From assembly GCA_029204225.1 (NCBI GenBank), contig CM055094.1, positions 67,478,536 through 67,542,535 of the forward strand: 64,000 bases of DNA, written 5' to 3'. The notes below the pieces were generated by a model, which was given only the letters and a program-made list of their open reading frames with translations, did not search any database and was not told where the DNA came from. Both the position numbers and the translations under genes were made by a program. Of this stretch, positions 49,044 to 60,390 are shown in pieces (the first letter of the stretch is position 1; each line of letters begins with the position of its first letter). The DNA comes from Diphasiastrum complanatum. Lineage: Eukaryota > Streptophyta > Lycopodiopsida > Lycopodiales > Lycopodiaceae.

Positions 49044-49848
49044 TTAGCCCGATTCGACATCGTAGATTCGATAGGGTTTGTGTGATGTCAAGTATTCGAT
49101 GAAGATACTTTTGTAACTGATAGATTCGAGCTTCTTTCTCAAGTCAGATAGAATCTGCACGTAGCAGAGACAACCAAACACACGGAGGTGTTTCAGAGTC
49201 GGTTTGTATCCATGAAAGGCTTCTAATGGAGTTTTTGAGTTGATTGCTTTAGTGCTTGAATAATTTTGCAAATAGCAAGCTTTTGAAATTGCTTACAGCC
49301 CAAAAATTCTTAGGTAGCTGAGCATTTGACATCATTGATCGTGCTGCATTGAGTAATGTTCGGTTCCTCCTTTCGGCTACTCCATTCTGCTGTGGCATGT
49401 AGTTGGTGGTGAACTGATGATGAATGTCGCATGATGATAAGTAGTCAGACATTTCGTCTGACATATACTCTCTCCCACTATCTGTGCACAGGGTCTTGAG
49501 TTTTTGACCAGTATGTGTCTCAACAAACTGCATGAATTCTTTGAAACAATTGAATGCCTCAGACTTGTTCTTGATGAACATTATACTGGTGAATCTTGAA
49601 TATTCATCGATAAAAGTGATAAAATATAGTGCTGAACCCAGAGAGGGAGTACTCATAGGGCCGCACATATCACTATGTATCAATCCTAAAATGGACTTAG
49701 CTTTGGTGGCTTGTCCCTTTGGGAATCTTGATCTAGGCTGTTTGCCTAGTGGGCACATCTCACAGACATGTCGAATGTCAGTGGAGGCAACATTAGTATT
49801 TAAGTCCTTAAGCATATTGTTATGATGCATGTACAAGATAGACCTCAT
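49044..49848 (-). pseudogene. Copia integrase
   Basis: Frame 49249-49848 has the zinc-finger end C-E-M-C-P-L-G-K and the first catalytic Asp in I-H-S-D-M-C-G-P. F-I-D-E-Y-S-R-F, the second Asp in C-T-D-S-G-R-E-Y, and E-R-R-N-R-T-L-L with Q-Q-N-G-V-A-E follow. After a frameshift near 49260, frame 49044-49271 has T-P-L-E-A-F-H-G-Y-K-P and H-L-R-V-F-G-C. Catalytic residues are conserved. A further frame to 48847 is the poorly conserved linker to RT. Confidence 0.88.
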
Positions 49849-50184
49849 GTTTAAGTGTCCTAATCTTTGATGCCCTAACTAGGCATTTGAAGAACTCACA
49901 TTGGTAGAAAGTGCATACTCATGACTCATATTGTACAAGTTACCTTCTCTGTTAGCAAAGAGGATCTCATTACGATCTTTATCCAGGATAGTACATTGCT
50001 TTAAATTAAACAAGGCTTTGCAGCCCTGATCTATGAGCTTGCTGATAGAAAGTAAATTCTTTGTCAGATTAGGTACATAAAATACATTTTAAAGCAATGT
50101 TGAATCACCATTTGGAAGATGAAGGTGTATGGAATACTGGCCTTCGATTTGATGTGTACTGGAGTCACCGAAGTAAATGTAGTT

Positions 50185-50505
50185 CTAATCTGCTAGCGTG
50201 AGTTCTTCGAATAGGAACTTACATGGAGTCATGTGTTGAGAAGCACCAGAATCAAGATACCATAGCAAGGCATCTTTACATTGTTGATCATCTTGTACCA
50301 TTACTAATGTTGGGTCTTCATGAGAGATTTTGGCAGAATCAAATCCTCCATCCTGCTGCATCTTCTTCTTTGCTTCATTGTGCTTGAGGACTCGACAGTC
50401 CTTGATGTCATGATTGGTTTTCTTGCAAGCAATACTTGCAGAAGAGTCTGGTTTTAGGCTTTTGTTATTGTCAATTGTGATGTTGTAATTTTTGGCCTGA
50501 ATCAA
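50185..50505 (-). pseudogene. Copia gag zinc knuckle and aspartic protease start
   Basis: A degenerate knuckle lies in A-C-K-K-T-N-H-D-I-K-D-C. The protease active-site block W-Y-L-D-S-G-A-S-Q-H-M follows near 50240-50275. D-S-G-A-S is the usual copia protease motif. Stops follow at about 50185. Confidence 0.85.
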
Positions 50506-50663
50506 TCTGCTCAGCTTTAGTCTTCTTGTCCTTCAAAGATCTCTCCTTCGGGAACTGTTGCTTACTCGAATAGAGGGCGACTACCTTTGTATTCAATGTG
50601 GATAAACTTTTCCTTCTTACTTCTTCATGTAATAAAATTGCTATCAACTTTTGTAGAGACAGG

Positions 50664-51173
50664 TCAGGAGCATTGCTTGAGCAATACTAAGTTGTTGTAA
50701 GAAGGAGGAAGACTGGATAGAAGAGACATGTTAGCATCTTCATCCGATACTAGCAAACCTATTGCAGCTAGCTGATTGAGAAGCTGTTTGAATTCATTCA
50801 AATGATCAGTGACTGAGGTTCTTTCACTCATCTTGAGCGACATGAACTTCTTTCTCAGGAAGAGTCGAGTCGATACATCTGTTGTTTCATATAGACCAGA
50901 AAGAATGCCCCATGCTTCTTTGGAGCTTGAACAATTTTCTACATGAGCTATTTGTGAATATTTAAGATTAAGAGATACAATGACAAGAGTTGTGCCATCC
51001 TTAGCTTCCCAAGTGGTCAACATGTCAAGTTTAGCCGGCTTGGCTATTGAACAATTGATGTATCTCCAAAGTTCTTTTTCAAGGAGTATCATCTTCATTT
51101 TGAATTTCCACATGTGGAAATTGTCACCGTTGAACTTATTGATCAAGCAGATCTCTGAAGATGTTCCTTCCAT
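50664..51173 (-). pseudogene. gag: Copia gag (UBN2-type)
   Basis: ATG at 51173. It encodes L-I-N-K-F-N-G-D-N-F-H-M-W-K-F-K-M, A-K-E-A-W-G-I-L-like spacing (S-K-E-A-W-G-I-L) and L-N-E-F-K-Q-L-L-N-Q-L, ending L-S-S-L-P-P-S-Y-N-N. These are the standard blocks of plant copia gag. It is broken after about 169 codons by a frameshift before the zinc knuckle. Confidence 0.88.
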
Positions 51174-51231
51174 AATGAACGATCTAAAAAATTATAAAAT
51201 AGTCATGTATACTATAACAGTTGGACCTATG

Positions 51232-51243
51232 GCTCTGATTCCA
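51232..51243 (-). promoter_or_regulatory. Primer binding site of the copia element
   Basis: The minus strand reads TGGAATCAGAGC, one mismatch from the initiator Met-tRNA site. It lies 3 bp from LTR start TGTTGGG (51247). A second, better match (TGGTATCAGAGT) lies at 51298-51309 inside the assumed LTR. Confidence 0.7.
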
Positions 51244-51246
51244 CTT

Positions 51247-52287
51247 TGTTGGGTTTATATGAAATGGAATGATTGTGTTTGAATATACTATTTATCAACT
51301 CTGATACCACTCTCTCTAAATGGATATTCAGTCAAGGGAAAAACACAACATTAAATTATGACATGATCTTTACCAATATGTTGATTCAGACTATTACTTA
51401 GATCGATTAGAGGAATATCTTTATAGGTGTCAAAGACAACCGAGAAGGGAGCGAAAAAAAACTAGACATCTATGGCAGCCATGCATCCTTCAAATGAGAT
51501 ATTTCGAATGAGTCGTGGAACGAGTACTAGTATATAAGAAAGGATTTATCATAAAGCATTCGACAATGAAAATACACATAAGAGAAATAGAGAATCTATA
51601 TTAAGCTGTTGTAAATACAACAATCATATCACGATCCTATGCCTAAGAATGGTTCATGGTAGTAGCGCAATATGTGCTATGATCTTACTACTCTAGTTAT
51701 AGATTGAATAATATCTCTACTTCTTGAATTACTTTCACTCTCTCTGAAATCTCCGATCCTATGGAGTCAGATAGTCAGATAAAAGGGAGTTTACGTAGGA
51801 ACTCTGATTCACGCTACCATTGATTATTGTCTCAAGTATATTTTTTGATATGAATCATCATAGTTTGCTACTGGTTTATTGTATGTATATACACATCAGT
51901 TGCAGTAGTTGTGAAGATTACAATTGTGTGGGTAACAATCGTGAAGTCATGTAGTTACTGCACAGTGAACAGTGACATAATCTGTAGTGTACAGAGCAGA
52001 TGATGAGCTCCATATTGACTAGTGATATTTGACAATCATCAAAGATGTCGAATGAATCTAATCGATTTGTTCACCCTTGAGAAGACGTCGATGGAGTCGA
52101 AGTCGTCGATAGACTTCGGTTGAGTCAGTGAAGTCGATGTCGATGAAGTCTAGTCGATCTTGCTCTACTTTGAGTAGTTATATGTATAGATTGTTTGGCT
52201 TAAGTGAGTAAGATCGTTGTCATTGTAGAGAGAGAATATTGTAGTGCTTAGGGAATGAGTTTAGGTGAGTAGGAGTGAAGATTAATT
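51247..52287 (-). repeat. 5' LTR of the copia element (outer end approximate)
   Basis: Inner edge TGTTGGGTTTATATG at 51247. The outer edge is placed at the end of the block shared with 48558-48640. It contains several GTCGA/GTCGATG repeats near 52080-52150. Confidence 0.55.
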
Positions 52288-52499
52288 CCAAAACTCTTCA
52301 CCTTTCCTTTCTTTGCCAATGAAGGTGAGCCTTGATGCGTCCATCTTGGACTTTGAAGGTCTCCTTGGAGTTCTCCGTGCTTCACCTTTTCCTTGCACCC
52401 TCTCCATCAATGAGATGAATAAGATGCTGCTCCGAAAGTGCTCCTTCAAGTTTGCAAGTCTTCCACTCATGAAAGATCATATTTTCACCATTGACAATT

Positions 52500-53460
52500 T
52501 ATTTGGTGGGAAAAATGTAGATTCTACAATCTCTACTTGAAGAGCTAAATACTACCATTATTCCTTTCATTGTAGTAGCATAATCTTTCGTGCTTACATT
52601 GAAATAATCACGCACAAAGCATGGGGACTCAAAGGATTTCAAGTACATTACATTAAATGGTTTTATGACTTTTATGACACCATTTTTCAAATGATTACAA
52701 AAATAGTTACCCAATAAAATTGCTTTATCAACAACAAATGTAGATTGGAAAGCCTTAAACTTCATTGTCTTGTCAAATCCACATAATTTACTAAACATCA
52801 TGAATGTTGAAGATAAGAAATAAATCACTTCAAGTCTTCTAACACTATCTATGAAAAAATTCAAAGATAGTAGCAGCTCCATTGCTTCTCACCCTCGCAA
52901 ATTGCACACTTGAGTGAAGAGATTGCAAGAACTTTGATGACTCGGCCTTTGTCCTTGAGGACCTTCTTGGAGCTCTATAATTTTGAGGATGATCCTCAAG
53001 ATCTTCTTCTCTTTGATGCTCCTCCTCAATCCTAGCAAGATCACACTTTGACAAGGTCTTCACTTAAGTGATCTCCTTCTTTGCTATGTTCACACTCTCA
53101 ATAGCTACATTAGCATCCAACTTAAACAATCTTCCATGTTTAAATCCCTTTGCTATGCAATTATCACTCTTCAAAATGGAACGAACACCATGCTTGAAGT
53201 GGAAATCCAAACCATAGTCCATAAGTTGACTAACACTTAGCAAGTTTTTAGTGATTGATGGTACATAAAGAGCATTGTCTAGATCCATTATTTTAGAAGA
53301 TCCTAGACACAAAGGGATGGTTACAACACCATCTATTCTACATCCTTAATCACTTGATGTAAATATGGACTTTTTAGCACCATCAAAAAAAACTGGAGTT
53401 GAGAAATAGTCATTTTGAAAATTCATGTGGGAACTCGCCCCACTATCAATCCACCATGAT
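52500..53460 (-). pseudogene. Second copia fragment: protease and pre-integrase region
   Basis: On the minus strand W-W-I-D-S-G-A-S-S-H-M (about 53425-53455) is the copia protease site. A TAA near 53347 follows, then L-Y-V-P-S-I-T-K-N-L-L-S-V-S-Q-L and G-R-L-F-K-L-D (53064-53312), the usual block between protease and integrase. The frames 52845-53063 and 52499-52882 that follow have no recognisable domain. It is a different family from 48558-52287 by sequence. Confidence 0.75.
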
Positions 53461-54900
53461 TCTCTTGAGTTTCTCTTGCTTGTTTGTGAAGATGTTGATG
53501 CCATCAAGGATGAGCTTCATCCTCCTCCTCTTCATGTGTAAGGTTTCCTTGTGTTGGCTGATTCTAACGAATCCTCAAGATACTCAGACAGAGCAACTCA
53601 AGAGCACCTCTCACCTTAGACCGAGGAGGTCTCTGAGAAGACGAGACTAATGAAGACTGAGAGCCGAGTATGAGAGCCGAGAAATACTAGCTAGGGAAAA
53701 CAAGTAAGAACTGTGTAAGCCTCATGGTGAATCCCGGAAGATGGAATGACCATGTAGTAACTAGTATTTCTAAGCAAATGCAATAAATGCAAGTAGACCC
53801 CTTTTAAAGATAGTAGACTGGGCCACCTTTTGATGGTGACCTCTAGTGGAGAGCAATATTCCACTTGTAATTTGTGAAATGTGGAAATTCCACTAGGATG
53901 TCACCTAAGGAGTTCTCTTGCTTATTTAAGAGACTCTCTCTCTGTGAAGAGGAGCTTTTGCATTGTATCTACTCCATGCTTAATAAGAAGATTTTCCATG
54001 AGTTTGAAGCTACACTAAGCTCCTTGATCATGATGGTTTTCTTGAGTGATGCCCCCATGATCATGCCCGCCCTTCCTTCCGGTTGTGGATTTAGAGTGGA
54101 TTAGTTTTTTTGCTTTCCTAGTTGTGGATTAGCTTTCTTGTTTTCTTGTGGATTAATGTAAAAGCCAACATTCAAGTAAACTAAATAGGCTGGATCAGTG
54201 GTGTGATTCTTGCATATCTCTATACAATCCAGTTCTTAATGTTCTTGGGATGTCTAAGAATCAAAAGGCTGATTGGTTTCTTGATTCTTGGACTTCTAAC
54301 ATGTTGTAGATTAGTTTCTTGTTTCTTGTTTTGTCAATTTATGCAAGGTAGTTCAATGTTAATGTAGTGTAGGCTCTGATTTCAGTCCGTTTTAAGTGTA
54401 GGTAGCTATAGAATCTGTAGAACGTTCATTGGTTTGCATGCTGATCTGTGAATGAGCGTTCTTGGCTTGCATCCATGTAGAATGTAAGTGCGTTCAAGAG
54501 CGACATCCTTGAGTTGTCCTCTGACAGGCAGGACATAAAGAAAATACTAAACGACGCTCGGTCCCTTCTGCCTGGGTTGGCATTGTTGAATCAAGAAGAC
54601 ATCTAACGAATGCCTTTAAGCCTGGTAATAGGCATAAATGGTCCCATTTTCCCTATCTGCCAGTCAAACCTCTCTGTTAGAATTTGCCATCAAGCCTCTG
54701 AATTCGTTCTCAAAGAGTACGATTTCCTTGTCCTACCCACGAATTCTGAAACTACAATTGTTTTTAAAAAAATCTAAAAAAATCACTATTCTGACATTCA
54801 GAACTTCATGTCAGAATTCGCGAGTATTCTGTACAATTTATCTGCCTCTCCACGATTTCTCAGCTTGTCCGCGAATTCTATCACGACTAGAAAGACCAGT
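53461..54900. other. Unassigned sequence upstream of a + strand gag
   Basis: No domain recognised. It could include an LTR or leader of the 55-kb element, but I see no PBS. Confidence 0.4.
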
Positions 54901-54959
54901 TTTTTTGTCCTACATTATCAATTCTGCAAGCAAACTGCCCTTTTGCCAACAATCTCATA

Positions 54960-55929
54960 TGGATAAACTCACTGCCGATTGCCAAACTACCATGAAACAG
55001 ATTGCTGAGAAGTCCTTTCCAGCAAGAAAAAATGTCTGGTGTCCAATCTGCTCACAACATCACACTGTTAGTAAATGCCCTCAACTGCAAAATCATTTTC
55101 TAGCAGCCACCAGACCCACCATCTATCGAGCATTACCTCCCTTACCCGCCACAACAACCTGTGTCACGACCAGGGGTTTACCAACCACAACCACCTGCAC
55201 CAAATCAATACCCATCCCCATGTCAACAGTTTGTTGTTAACCAACCTGCCCCACAAAACGCTGTCCATTATCTTGATCTAAATACCATCGATCCGGCCCT
55301 ACTATGTGAAAGACAATACTCAATCGCAGTACTCTACTGAAACGGTTGTTTATTATACCTATGATTCTAATGCTCAACCAGTGGATCCCAATACCCAAGC
55401 TTATAATCCAAACCAAGCTGTGTTTGTCGCACATCAACTACCCGCAATACGAGGATGTTTTATCTGTGCAGGCAAACATCCTAGTATTCACTGCCCAGAT
55501 AAACTTCGTTTTCCTCCAGCTTGTGAAAACTGTGGTATTGAACATCACGTGAAGGACTGCCCATCCCGATCTAAGTCAGCCACTCCTATCTGTTCAGTGC
55601 AAGTAGAAACCTTACCCATCAACACACATCCCGCTTGGGTCTTGACTCGGGCACAAACCCAATGCCAAGCCCCTACACTTGCACCCAACACAACTCACCC
55701 GCAGGCTGTTTCTCCAAGTAAAGATTCAACCTCGATAGTTTACCCTCACCCATCTGAAGAAATTCGGTTGCATCATCAGTATCGCCAACAAATCCGCAAT
55801 GCTAACCAACAATCTTCCTCTTCCCATAAAGTACCTCACAAGCCCTTTGAAAGCAAAACCCTTGAAGGTACTGAAGTTTGGAGAGATTTACTCCAAGGCA
55901 ATGTCAATCTTCCTTTCCATGTACTCTAG
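54960..55929 (+). pseudogene. gag: Retrotransposon gag region with three zinc knuckles
   Basis: Frame 54638-55240 ends with C-P-I-C-S-Q-H-H-T-V-S-K-C. Frame 55306-55929 has C-F-I-C-A-G-K-H-P-S-I-H-C and C-E-N-C-G-I-E-H-H-V-K-D-C. All three have spacing C-x2-C-x3-H-x4-C, one residue shorter than the usual CCHC knuckle. Such motifs bind the genomic RNA in the particle. A Pro/Thr/Gln-rich linker separates the first from the other two. Frameshifts near 55240 and 55930 split gag from the protease. Confidence 0.7.
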
Positions 55930-55989
55930 AAGCATGCTGGCTAGTGAAAACAACAGATCCAATCTAATACCACCACCACTACTGACGAG

Positions 55990-56613
55990 TTGCCTGAAAT
56001 GCCCTTACATCTAACCAATCCACTCAGCGAACAAGGCAACATCAAAATCCCAGCTACCCATCATCAATCCCATGAAGTTTTAGCAGTACTCGATGGAGGC
56101 TCCGGGGTTAATATCATTTCCACATCCCTCATGATGGAATGGAATCTGAGAGACAAGCTAGCCAAACCCACTTGTCAGCTTCGGATGGTTGATCAAAGTG
56201 TGGTTCGACCTACCGGTTTTCTTCCACACGTGCTGATCAAACTAGGAGGGCTCAAGTTTTCTGTTGATCTCGTAGTACTTGATATTCCCAATAATGCCTA
56301 TTCTTATGAATTACTACTTGGTCATCCGTGGCTCACCAATGCACGAGTCGTTTATGACTGGAGCAAAGGCCAAGTCACTTTACCAATCCGTCAGGCTCTG
56401 GGGGTACTAGCTCCCAACATTATCTTTTTTCTTCCACCGCTTCTAATCCTCTCAACACCACTAACCTCCCCTTCATTCCACAACAATTTTCTTCTGAGTC
56501 ACAAAGAATTGCAGAAGCTAACCCCTCACCTCTCTCTCCTGAACCCGATCCACAAACTCAACACGAGATTGCCTCTGAATCACCAACCATCCGGCACAGA
56601 ATCACGCCCATAG
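55990..56613 (+). pseudogene. Retropepsin-like aspartic protease
   Basis: It encodes V-L-A-V-L-D-G-G-S-G-V-N-I-I-S, in the place of the D-S/T-G active site, then L-L-L-G-H-P-W-L-T-N-A-R-V-V-Y-D-W, the C-terminal retropepsin block of Ty3/gypsy-like elements. D-G-G-S deviates from D-S/T-G, so either the enzyme is inactive or it follows an alternative D-G-G-S form seen in some plant gag-pol proteins. No RT follows in any frame. Confidence 0.7.
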
Positions 56614-57041
56614 AACTACCGAGTATTCTACCAGAAGCACCATGGCAATCCTGATCGCAACGTCAGATATTTTGCGGATAATTGCGGCCTGGTGGCATTT
56701 CTAACAGAACTCAGAGGTTTTTGGAATCGTGGGTTACCCCCAATCACCCTTGCAAGACGACCATATCAACGTAGCAAGGCTATTATCGCGCTGCACTCAC
56801 TTCCACCCTGCATGTTGATATGGTGGAGCTATGGAAAACCCATAACTTTCTACAGGGTATGCTCCATTATTACAAACCCATGCCCTTCCTGCACAAATTA
56901 CGGTGGCAAATGATGGAGGGCATCGGCACGACAATCTACCACTCCCCACAACAACAGTCTCGCCTCCAAGAAGCACAAAAGATCCAGAACAAAAAGGTGT
57001 TGATTGGTGTGGGACCACCAATCGAATAAGGATGGGGATAA
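56614..57041 (+). other. Degenerate 3' internal region of the gag-protease element
   Basis: No domain. It ends in purine-rich AAGGATGGGGATAA before a candidate LTR start. Confidence 0.4.
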
Positions 57042-57450
57042 TGTTAGCAACTGTGCTAACACAGAGAGAATAAAAAAAGAAAGAAATAAAACTCCATGGC
57101 ATGTGTTTTGTAAGTCCACATATGAGTATCTGTCAATAAATTTCAACCATGGCATGTGTTTTGTAAGTCCATGAGTAGAAGTTTAAATAATAATACAATA
57201 GCTTAAACTTAGATTTAGAACTTAGACTTAGGAAACTTAAGATTAGAAATATTTTATCTTAAGTTTTCTTTAGCTAAAAAACTTTGAAGTTCTAAATCCT
57301 AAGTTAGAAGTTCTAGAAAGGCTAGAAACAGATTAGTCCCATAAGTTAGTAGACACTTATGGAAGACCCTCCTTGCCATAAAAGGAGAGGTATTTGCATT
57401 GTACCAATCTACCAATGGGTTTGGTTTTTGCTCTTTCAGGTTTGCTTTTC
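57042..57450 (+). mobile_element. Candidate 3' LTR start (end unknown)
   Basis: TGTTAGCAACTGTGCTAACA at 57042 is itself an imperfect palindrome and follows a polypurine-like tract. A TATA-like CCATAAAAGGAGAGG near 57377 could be its promoter. It contains a 25-bp direct repeat CATGGCATGTGTTTTGTAAG at about 57097 and 57149. The second LTR is not found. Confidence 0.45.
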
Positions 57451-58840
57451 CATAGCATGTGGGCATAGTTATTCGGTCTTTTTATTCCAAGGACACGGCT
57501 TTATATTTTAGTCATGCTTTAGTCTTGAGAGGGCGAGTTCAAATCAAGTCTTAGGTTGAAGATTTGAGATCCAAACTTGGTGAGGGTCAATAGTTGTACT
57601 TACACGTGTGGGAACCCTATACCAGCATTTAATGTTCAATATTCACAATATCCAAACAATTTGAGTTTACACCATCTTGATGAGTTTTTTGGTGCTAATC
57701 CTAGGAAAAGCATTAAAGTATGTTTGCCATCAATTAGATTTGGCTTAGTGTCATGAGATCTAATTATTTGAGGCTGATTTCAAGCCCTTTAAATTTGTTT
57801 TAAAGGTCTTGAAGAACCATCAAGAAGAGGAAGAGAGATTTAGCCATGTTTTTGTCCAAAAATTGAAGAAATTGACTTGATTTGATAGTTCCTTGATGGA
57901 AACTCATCTTATCTCCATTCTATCATTGTGAGGGAGTGTGAGGGCTGTGAATAGAAGTCCAAAGAGAGGTCTAGAAGTCAAATTTGAGATAATCAAGACA
58001 AGTGACACCTTTGTGAGTTTCTAGATTCAAATTACTTCCAATTTTCTTTAGCGTTGTTTTGTAGAATCCTTCCTAAGTGTTCTTTTGAATCAAGATCATG
58101 GGGATCTTGCCACTTGTGACTTTGTGAACATCAAGTGAGTTTCTAGTAATGAAAAATTGGAAAAGAACTTAGGGAGGGTTGAGGAGTTCAATCTACTTTG
58201 CGTTTATTGATTTTCTCAAGAGTAGTCAATAGAGTGAAAAATTGTCAAGTAGTCTAGCTTCAAATCTCTTTTGATCCTTACCAGCTCTCAAGGAGAGAGT
58301 GAATTAGACCTAAGTGAGTCTAGAAGTAGTGTTTTGATCTCAGAAAGTTGATTTTTAGATCAAGCTTGAGTGCTCTATTCTTGGTGAATTAGGCAAGACA
58401 ATTTTTCCAAGCATTATTGACATTAGTGAGGAGAGTGAAATAGAAGTGATCAAGACCTTGGTGAATCTTGATATAACTTTTTTTAAGTCACTATAAGGTT
58501 GAAAACACCTTGGTGATCTTAAGGATCAGCCTCAAAACTCGAGAGCTCCAAAGAGGTCCTTCAAGGAGGTCCTTAATGACAAAGGCCGAGTCATCAAATT
58601 GCATGCAAATTTTCCATTCAAGTGTGCATCTTGCAAGGGTGGAGATCTCTTATGTTTAAGATTGATGATGTTTAATACTTTATGTAGATATGACAAAACA
58701 ATAACTATTTTTGTAATAGTTTGAAAAATGGTGCATAAAAGAAAAAACATCATTCAATGAAACGTACTTGAGATTCTTTGAGTCTACATGCTTTGTGCAT
58801 GATCATTCCAATGTAAGGACCAAAGATTATCCTACTTCAA
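57451..58840. other. Unassigned sequence
   Basis: AT-rich DNA, nothing recognised. Confidence 0.4.
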
Positions 58841-59589
58841 TGATGGAATAATTGTCGTAAAACGGCAGGGGTGCGTGAGCGGCAGCGGAAGCTCGAGGAT
58901 TGGAGCGCGACGTGTAGGAACAGAAACGCAATAGTTAGCAGCAGAATTATTCAAGTAGAAGAATTCATACAGAATGCACAAATGAACGACGTAGTACTGA
59001 GACAAAAATTGCACTCTGTTGAATATCAACAGTGAATACAATAGCTTGAAGGTAATAACTTCAACTTGCTAAGCGTGATAACGTTGGCTACAGAAAACTC
59101 TGATTGAAAGAGAAATTCAATTGACACTTACATAGCTTGATTCAGCTAGTATATATATTTACAAGTGTCGAGAGAAAAATATCTTATGCCTTGATTGCCA
59201 TTTACTCCAGTTTTCTACCCACATAGATCAAACGCGAAAAACCCAAAAAACTTGAAGGTGTCCTTAGACTGAAGGTATGCAAATCCTGAAGGTGCCCTTA
59301 GACTTAAGATATGTAAATCACGAAGGCGCCCTTAGACTGAAGACAACGAAGAAGGCGAAAAACCCAAAAAAGACGAAGGTGCTTAAAAATGATTTCTAAG
59401 TCATTCTGGCCAGTGTGTCACATTTTCCACGAAGGTGCGAAAAAGACGAAGGTGCCTAAAAATGGCTAAGAAAAAAAAATCTTTAAAAGGAAAAATTGTG
59501 AAGGTCCGAGAACACGTAGTCGGCCTTTGGTTTTCAGGATGCTCATTACTTGAACAATTTGCTTAATGCTAAACATAAGAAATCTAACA
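58841..59589 (-). mobile_element. 3' LTR of a copia element (about 749 bp)
   Basis: Plus-strand start TGATGGAATAATTG and end ATCTAACA at 59589. CTCCCCCTTAA follows at 59590-59600, the complement of a polypurine tract. In minus orientation this is polypurine tract then TGTTAGATTTC, a normal 3' LTR border. The outer end is the best TG candidate, without a partner to confirm it. Confidence 0.65.
59220..59465. repeat. Minisatellite inside the LTR
   Basis: Imperfect units containing GAAGGTGCCCTTAGACTGAAG occur at about 59250, 59285 and 59320. GCGAAAAACCCAAAAAA recurs at about 59232 and 59358, and GACGAAGGTGC at about 59373 and 59438. Confidence 0.65.
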
Positions 59590-59735
59590 CTCCCCCTTAA
59601 TGTGGATCTTGAAAAACTTTGATCTTCAGATTTAATATGTCGTTAAATCTGAGATATTGCTCCTTTGATAGAGCCTTTGTGAAGTAATCTGCTGCCATGT
59701 AGTTTGACTTAGAATTTGCTTCGAACAGGAACACA
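59590..59735 (-). pseudogene. Copia RNase H C-terminus
   Basis: The minus strand reads M-A-A-D-Y-F-T-K-A-L-S-K-E-Q-Y, the (A)DxxTKxL block that ends copia pol, then a stop (TGA) and polypurine tract. Upstream coding DNA is cut off at about 59735. Confidence 0.75.
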
Positions 59736-60040
59736 GATAATGCTACACAATAACACAAACATAAAACACTCTCCACACCATGCTCACGTAGCAACTATAT
59801 TTCTCAAAATAAAATTACACTGTACATATAGTTGTTCACTCAGACAACCCATGCATGACCTAGGTTGTCGTTGGCGGGACGCGTGTCCCGTCGACTTGCC
59901 TCGTGGCGAGGCCAACTGATAGGACCCACAAATATAGTAGCACAGTGATTCTACTTTTATTCTAACTCTCTCTCTTAAAATAGAGTCTACTTTTTATACA
60001 GTCATATACATAGCTTTAAAGTCAACAAAATTTAAGTACA
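59736..60040. other. Junction between two copia ends
   Basis: Probably LTR of the copia whose RNase H is at 60041-60390. It contains CG-rich GGCGGGACGCGTGTCCCG near 59873. Ends not placed. Confidence 0.4.
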
Positions 60041-60390
60041 AAAAGCTTTGATCTAAACTTATCAAACTTTTCTCCAACAAGTGGCTTAGTGAAAATATCA
60101 GTTGGTTGTTCTTCCGTACTACAATGAACAACATGAATTTCACGACTCAGCAGCCTCTCACGTATAAAGTGATAATCTCAATGTGTTTGGTTCTCGCATG
60201 GAACACTGGATTCTTTGCTAGCTGAATGCCACTCTGACTATCGCTATGTAAAGTTGTGGAATTTTTTTGCTTCATGCCAACTTCTTCCAAGATTTGTCTC
60301 AACCATATAGCTTCCTGTGCTGCACTACACATTGTCTTATACTCTGCTTCTGTGGTGGATAGAGCAATTGTACTTTGCTTTGCCATTAGG
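60041..60390 (-). pseudogene. Copia RNase H
   Basis: The minus strand from 60386 reads K-Q-S-T-I-A-L-S-T-T-E-A-E-Y, A-I-W-L-R-Q-I-L-E-E-V, L-H-S-D-S-Q-S-G-I and N-P-V-F-H-A-R-T-K-H-I-E. After a frameshift near 60160, E-Q-P-T-D-I-F-T-K-P-L follows. This is a nearly complete copia RNase H with its D and E residues kept. RT is absent upstream. A second, different copia end lies to its left at 59590. Confidence 0.85.

Larger units (their letters stand above)
48558..52287 (-). mobile_element. Deleted Ty1/copia element
   Basis: In minus orientation: LTR (about 52287-51247), PBS (51243-51232), gag, protease, integrase, the first residues of RT, then LTR-like sequence again at about 48640-48558. The ends 48558-48640 and 52190-52287 share GTAGAGAGAGAATAT and GAGTAGGAGTGAAG blocks in the same order. 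Most of RT and all RNase H are missing, so the element is dead. Confidence 0.8.

Noticed and set aside
59373-59465. GACGAAGGTGC repeats as a separate coding gene
   Set aside because: They fall inside a copia LTR bordered by a polypurine tract, so the repeats belong to the LTR.
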